Assembly (NCBI GenBank): GCA_964515335.1
Contig: CAZETS010000012.1
Location: 1-64,000, forward strand
Origin: TMED88 sp964515335
GTDB taxonomy: Bacteria > Myxococcota_A > UBA9160 > UBA4427
Direction: 5' to 3'
DNA: 64,000 bases
Both the position numbers and the translations under genes were made by a program. Position 1 is the stretch's first letter; every line of letters begins with the position of its first letter. The notes below the pieces were generated by a model. It made no database searches. It saw nothing but the letters and a program-made list of their open reading frames with translations, and was not told the origin of the DNA. Positions 62,971-64,000 of this stretch are shown here, piece by piece.

Positions 62971-64000
62971 TCGCCCGGGACGCGGCGCCGCAAACGCGCG
63001 CGGTCGTCGCGGTGTGGGCCGTGCTCGCCGCGAGCGTCTCTCTCGCCTCGCTGCCCGGCGTCGACGACCTCGGCCTCTACTACGACGAGGCATTCCTCGC
63101 CCAGCAGGCGCGCGACTTCGTCGAGCCGGGCCGGGAGGGCCTGCACGCCGCGAGCGTCCGCTACGTCGAGCTCTTCGGACGACCGTTTGCGGTGCGCAAC
63201 GCCGCGTATCTCGGCTCGCTGAAGAGCCAGCTACTGATTCCGGTGTTCTGGCTGGCCGGGGCGGACGTGGTCACGCTGCGCACCGCCACGCTCGCGACCG
63301 CGCTGCTCGCGCTGCTGCTCGGCATGCTCTGGACGGCGCGCATGTTCTCCCCCGGCGTGGCGATGGCCACCGGTCTCTTGATCGCGAGCGATCCCGGCTT
63401 TCTCTACTTCGGCCGCTTCGAGTGGGGCCCCTTCACCACCAACCTCCTCTGCCGCACCGCCGGCCTGCTGCTGCTCACCATCGCCTGGCAATCCGCTCAC
63501 GCGAGGCGCCGCCTGCTCGCGGCGGCCGGCGGCGGCGTCGCGCTCGGGCTCGGCGTCTTCAGCCGCGCCGACTTCGCGGTGATCCTGGGCGCGGCGGCAC
63601 TGGGCGCGGCGATCGGACACTGGCGGGTGCTCGTCTGGGGGCTGCGCGAGCGCCGGGGCGAGATCGCCGTCGCGGCCGGCGGCGCGGTGCTCGCGTCCGC
63701 ACCCATGTGGACTGCGGCGGCCTCGCTGCTCGGCGCCGGCGGCGCCATCGCGGACCGGGGCGGTCTCGGCTTTCGCGCCGGCGTGTGGTGGAACGTGCTC
63801 GACGGCTCGCAGTTCCTCCGGCTCATGCAGACCGGCGGCCTGTTCGAGGGCGCGCGAGACGTCGATGCGCCGGGTGGCGTGCTGGGCGTCGCCTTCCTGG
63901 TGGCCCTCGGCGTCGTCGGCGCCGATCTGCTCGCCTCGATGCGGCGCGATCCCGTCGCCGCGCGAACGGACCCGCGCCGCTGGCTGTGGATCACGACGGT
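62967..64000 (+). CDS. GT39-like polytopic membrane protein, cut by the window end
   Basis: At least 344 codons are open from GTG 62967, which overlaps the methyltransferase stop (GTGA), to the end of the window without a stop. The product has several hydrophobic helices and a first exterior loop with LGLYYDEAFLAQQARDF, an Asp-Glu motif typical of GT39/ArnT-type sugar transferases. A loop reading IASDPGFLYFGRFEWGPFTT and a membrane tail follow. It likely transfers a sugar from a polyprenyl carrier. The C-terminus is outside the window. Confidence 0.8.
   Translation, partial: MIARDAAPQTRAVVAVWAVLAASVSLASLPGVDDLGLYYDEAFLAQQARDFVEPGREGLHAASVRYVELFGRPFAVRNAAYLGSLKSQLLIPVFWLAGADVVTLRTATLATALLALLLGMLWTARMFSPGVAMATGLLIASDPGFLYFGRFEWGPFTTNLLCRTAGLLLLTIAWQSAHARRRLLAAAGGGVALGLGVFSRADFAVILGAAALGAAIGHWRVLVWGLRERRGEIAVAAGGAVLASAPMWTAAASLLGAGGAIADRGGLGFRAGVWWNVLDGSQFLRLMQTGGLFEGARDVDAPGGVLGVAFLVALGVVGADLLASMRRDPVAARTDPRRWLWITT

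Overview
The window is very GC-rich chromosomal DNA of a Gram-negative bacterium. Supporting signs are outer-membrane lipoproteins, an RND efflux pair, an AsmA-like protein, a beta-barrel protein and a PEP-CTERM sorting signal. The gene set (receiver-DUF4388-DnaJ-TPR protein, tandem PilT-type ATPases, acyl-CoA dehydrogenase/phosphotransferase pair, dockerin and P-domain secreted protein) resembles Myxococcota or other former Deltaproteobacteria, possibly an uncultured lineage. That placement is inference from gene content only. Coding density is high. Starts are often GTG, and many neighbours overlap by 4 nt (ATGA/GTGA), so translational coupling is common. No rRNA, tRNA, CRISPR array, insertion sequence or phage module was seen.

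Layout. 0-4 kb: uvrA, a secreted FKBP prolyl isomerase and a possible small membrane protein. 4-10.7 kb (minus strand): an acyl-CoA module with mazG, two acyl-CoA dehydrogenases, a degenerate alkaline-phosphatase-fold protein and an APH-type phosphotransferase. The last three genes are joined by 4-nt overlaps. 11-18 kb: a more accessory stretch with a mosaic secreted protein, a lipoprotein-type methyltransferase, a DUF2817 peptidase-like protein, an alpha/beta hydrolase and a metallophosphoesterase. It also holds two gene remnants, an internally deleted DUF3604 gene and the last 39 codons of an aldehyde dehydrogenase. 18-26.6 kb: two PilT-type ATPases, a YhbY-like protein, a PLP enzyme of the D-threonine aldolase type, envelope proteins, a probable DNA-binding zinc-ribbon protein and ilvE. 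26.7-38.4 kb: the receiver/DUF4388/J-domain protein, mtnA, an AsmA-like protein, an RND adaptor and pump, a membrane glycosyltransferase-like protein and a YkgJ cysteine-cluster protein.

38.4-52.3 kb: gatC-gatA-gatB (Glu/Asp-tRNA amidotransferase), a DEAD-box helicase, and an envelope glycan group (GT-C enzyme, MBOAT acyltransferase, AlgJ/AlgX-like protein). Next come a larE/Ntn-hydrolase-like/usp minus-strand group, ddl and a membrane sulfatase-like protein. 52.5-64 kb: a surface-protein and glycan region with a PEP-CTERM protein (clear terminator behind it, four tandem repeats in front), two large TPR lipoproteins, a TMTC-like GT-C protein with C-terminal TPR-like region, and a coupled GT2, methyltransferase and GT39-like run that leaves the window.

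Themes: several secreted or surface proteins carry sorting or lipid-anchor signals beside membrane glycosyltransferases, as in PEP-CTERM/exosortase and exopolysaccharide loci. No exosortase gene is inside the window. The observations most worth following are the mosaic cohesin-CTERM-dockerin-P-domain-lipase ORF, the metal-site-less sulfatase-fold protein inside the ACAD/APH operon, the two in-frame gene remnants, the tandem repeats upstream of the PEP-CTERM gene, and the candidate autoregulatory repeats at the zinc-ribbon gene.
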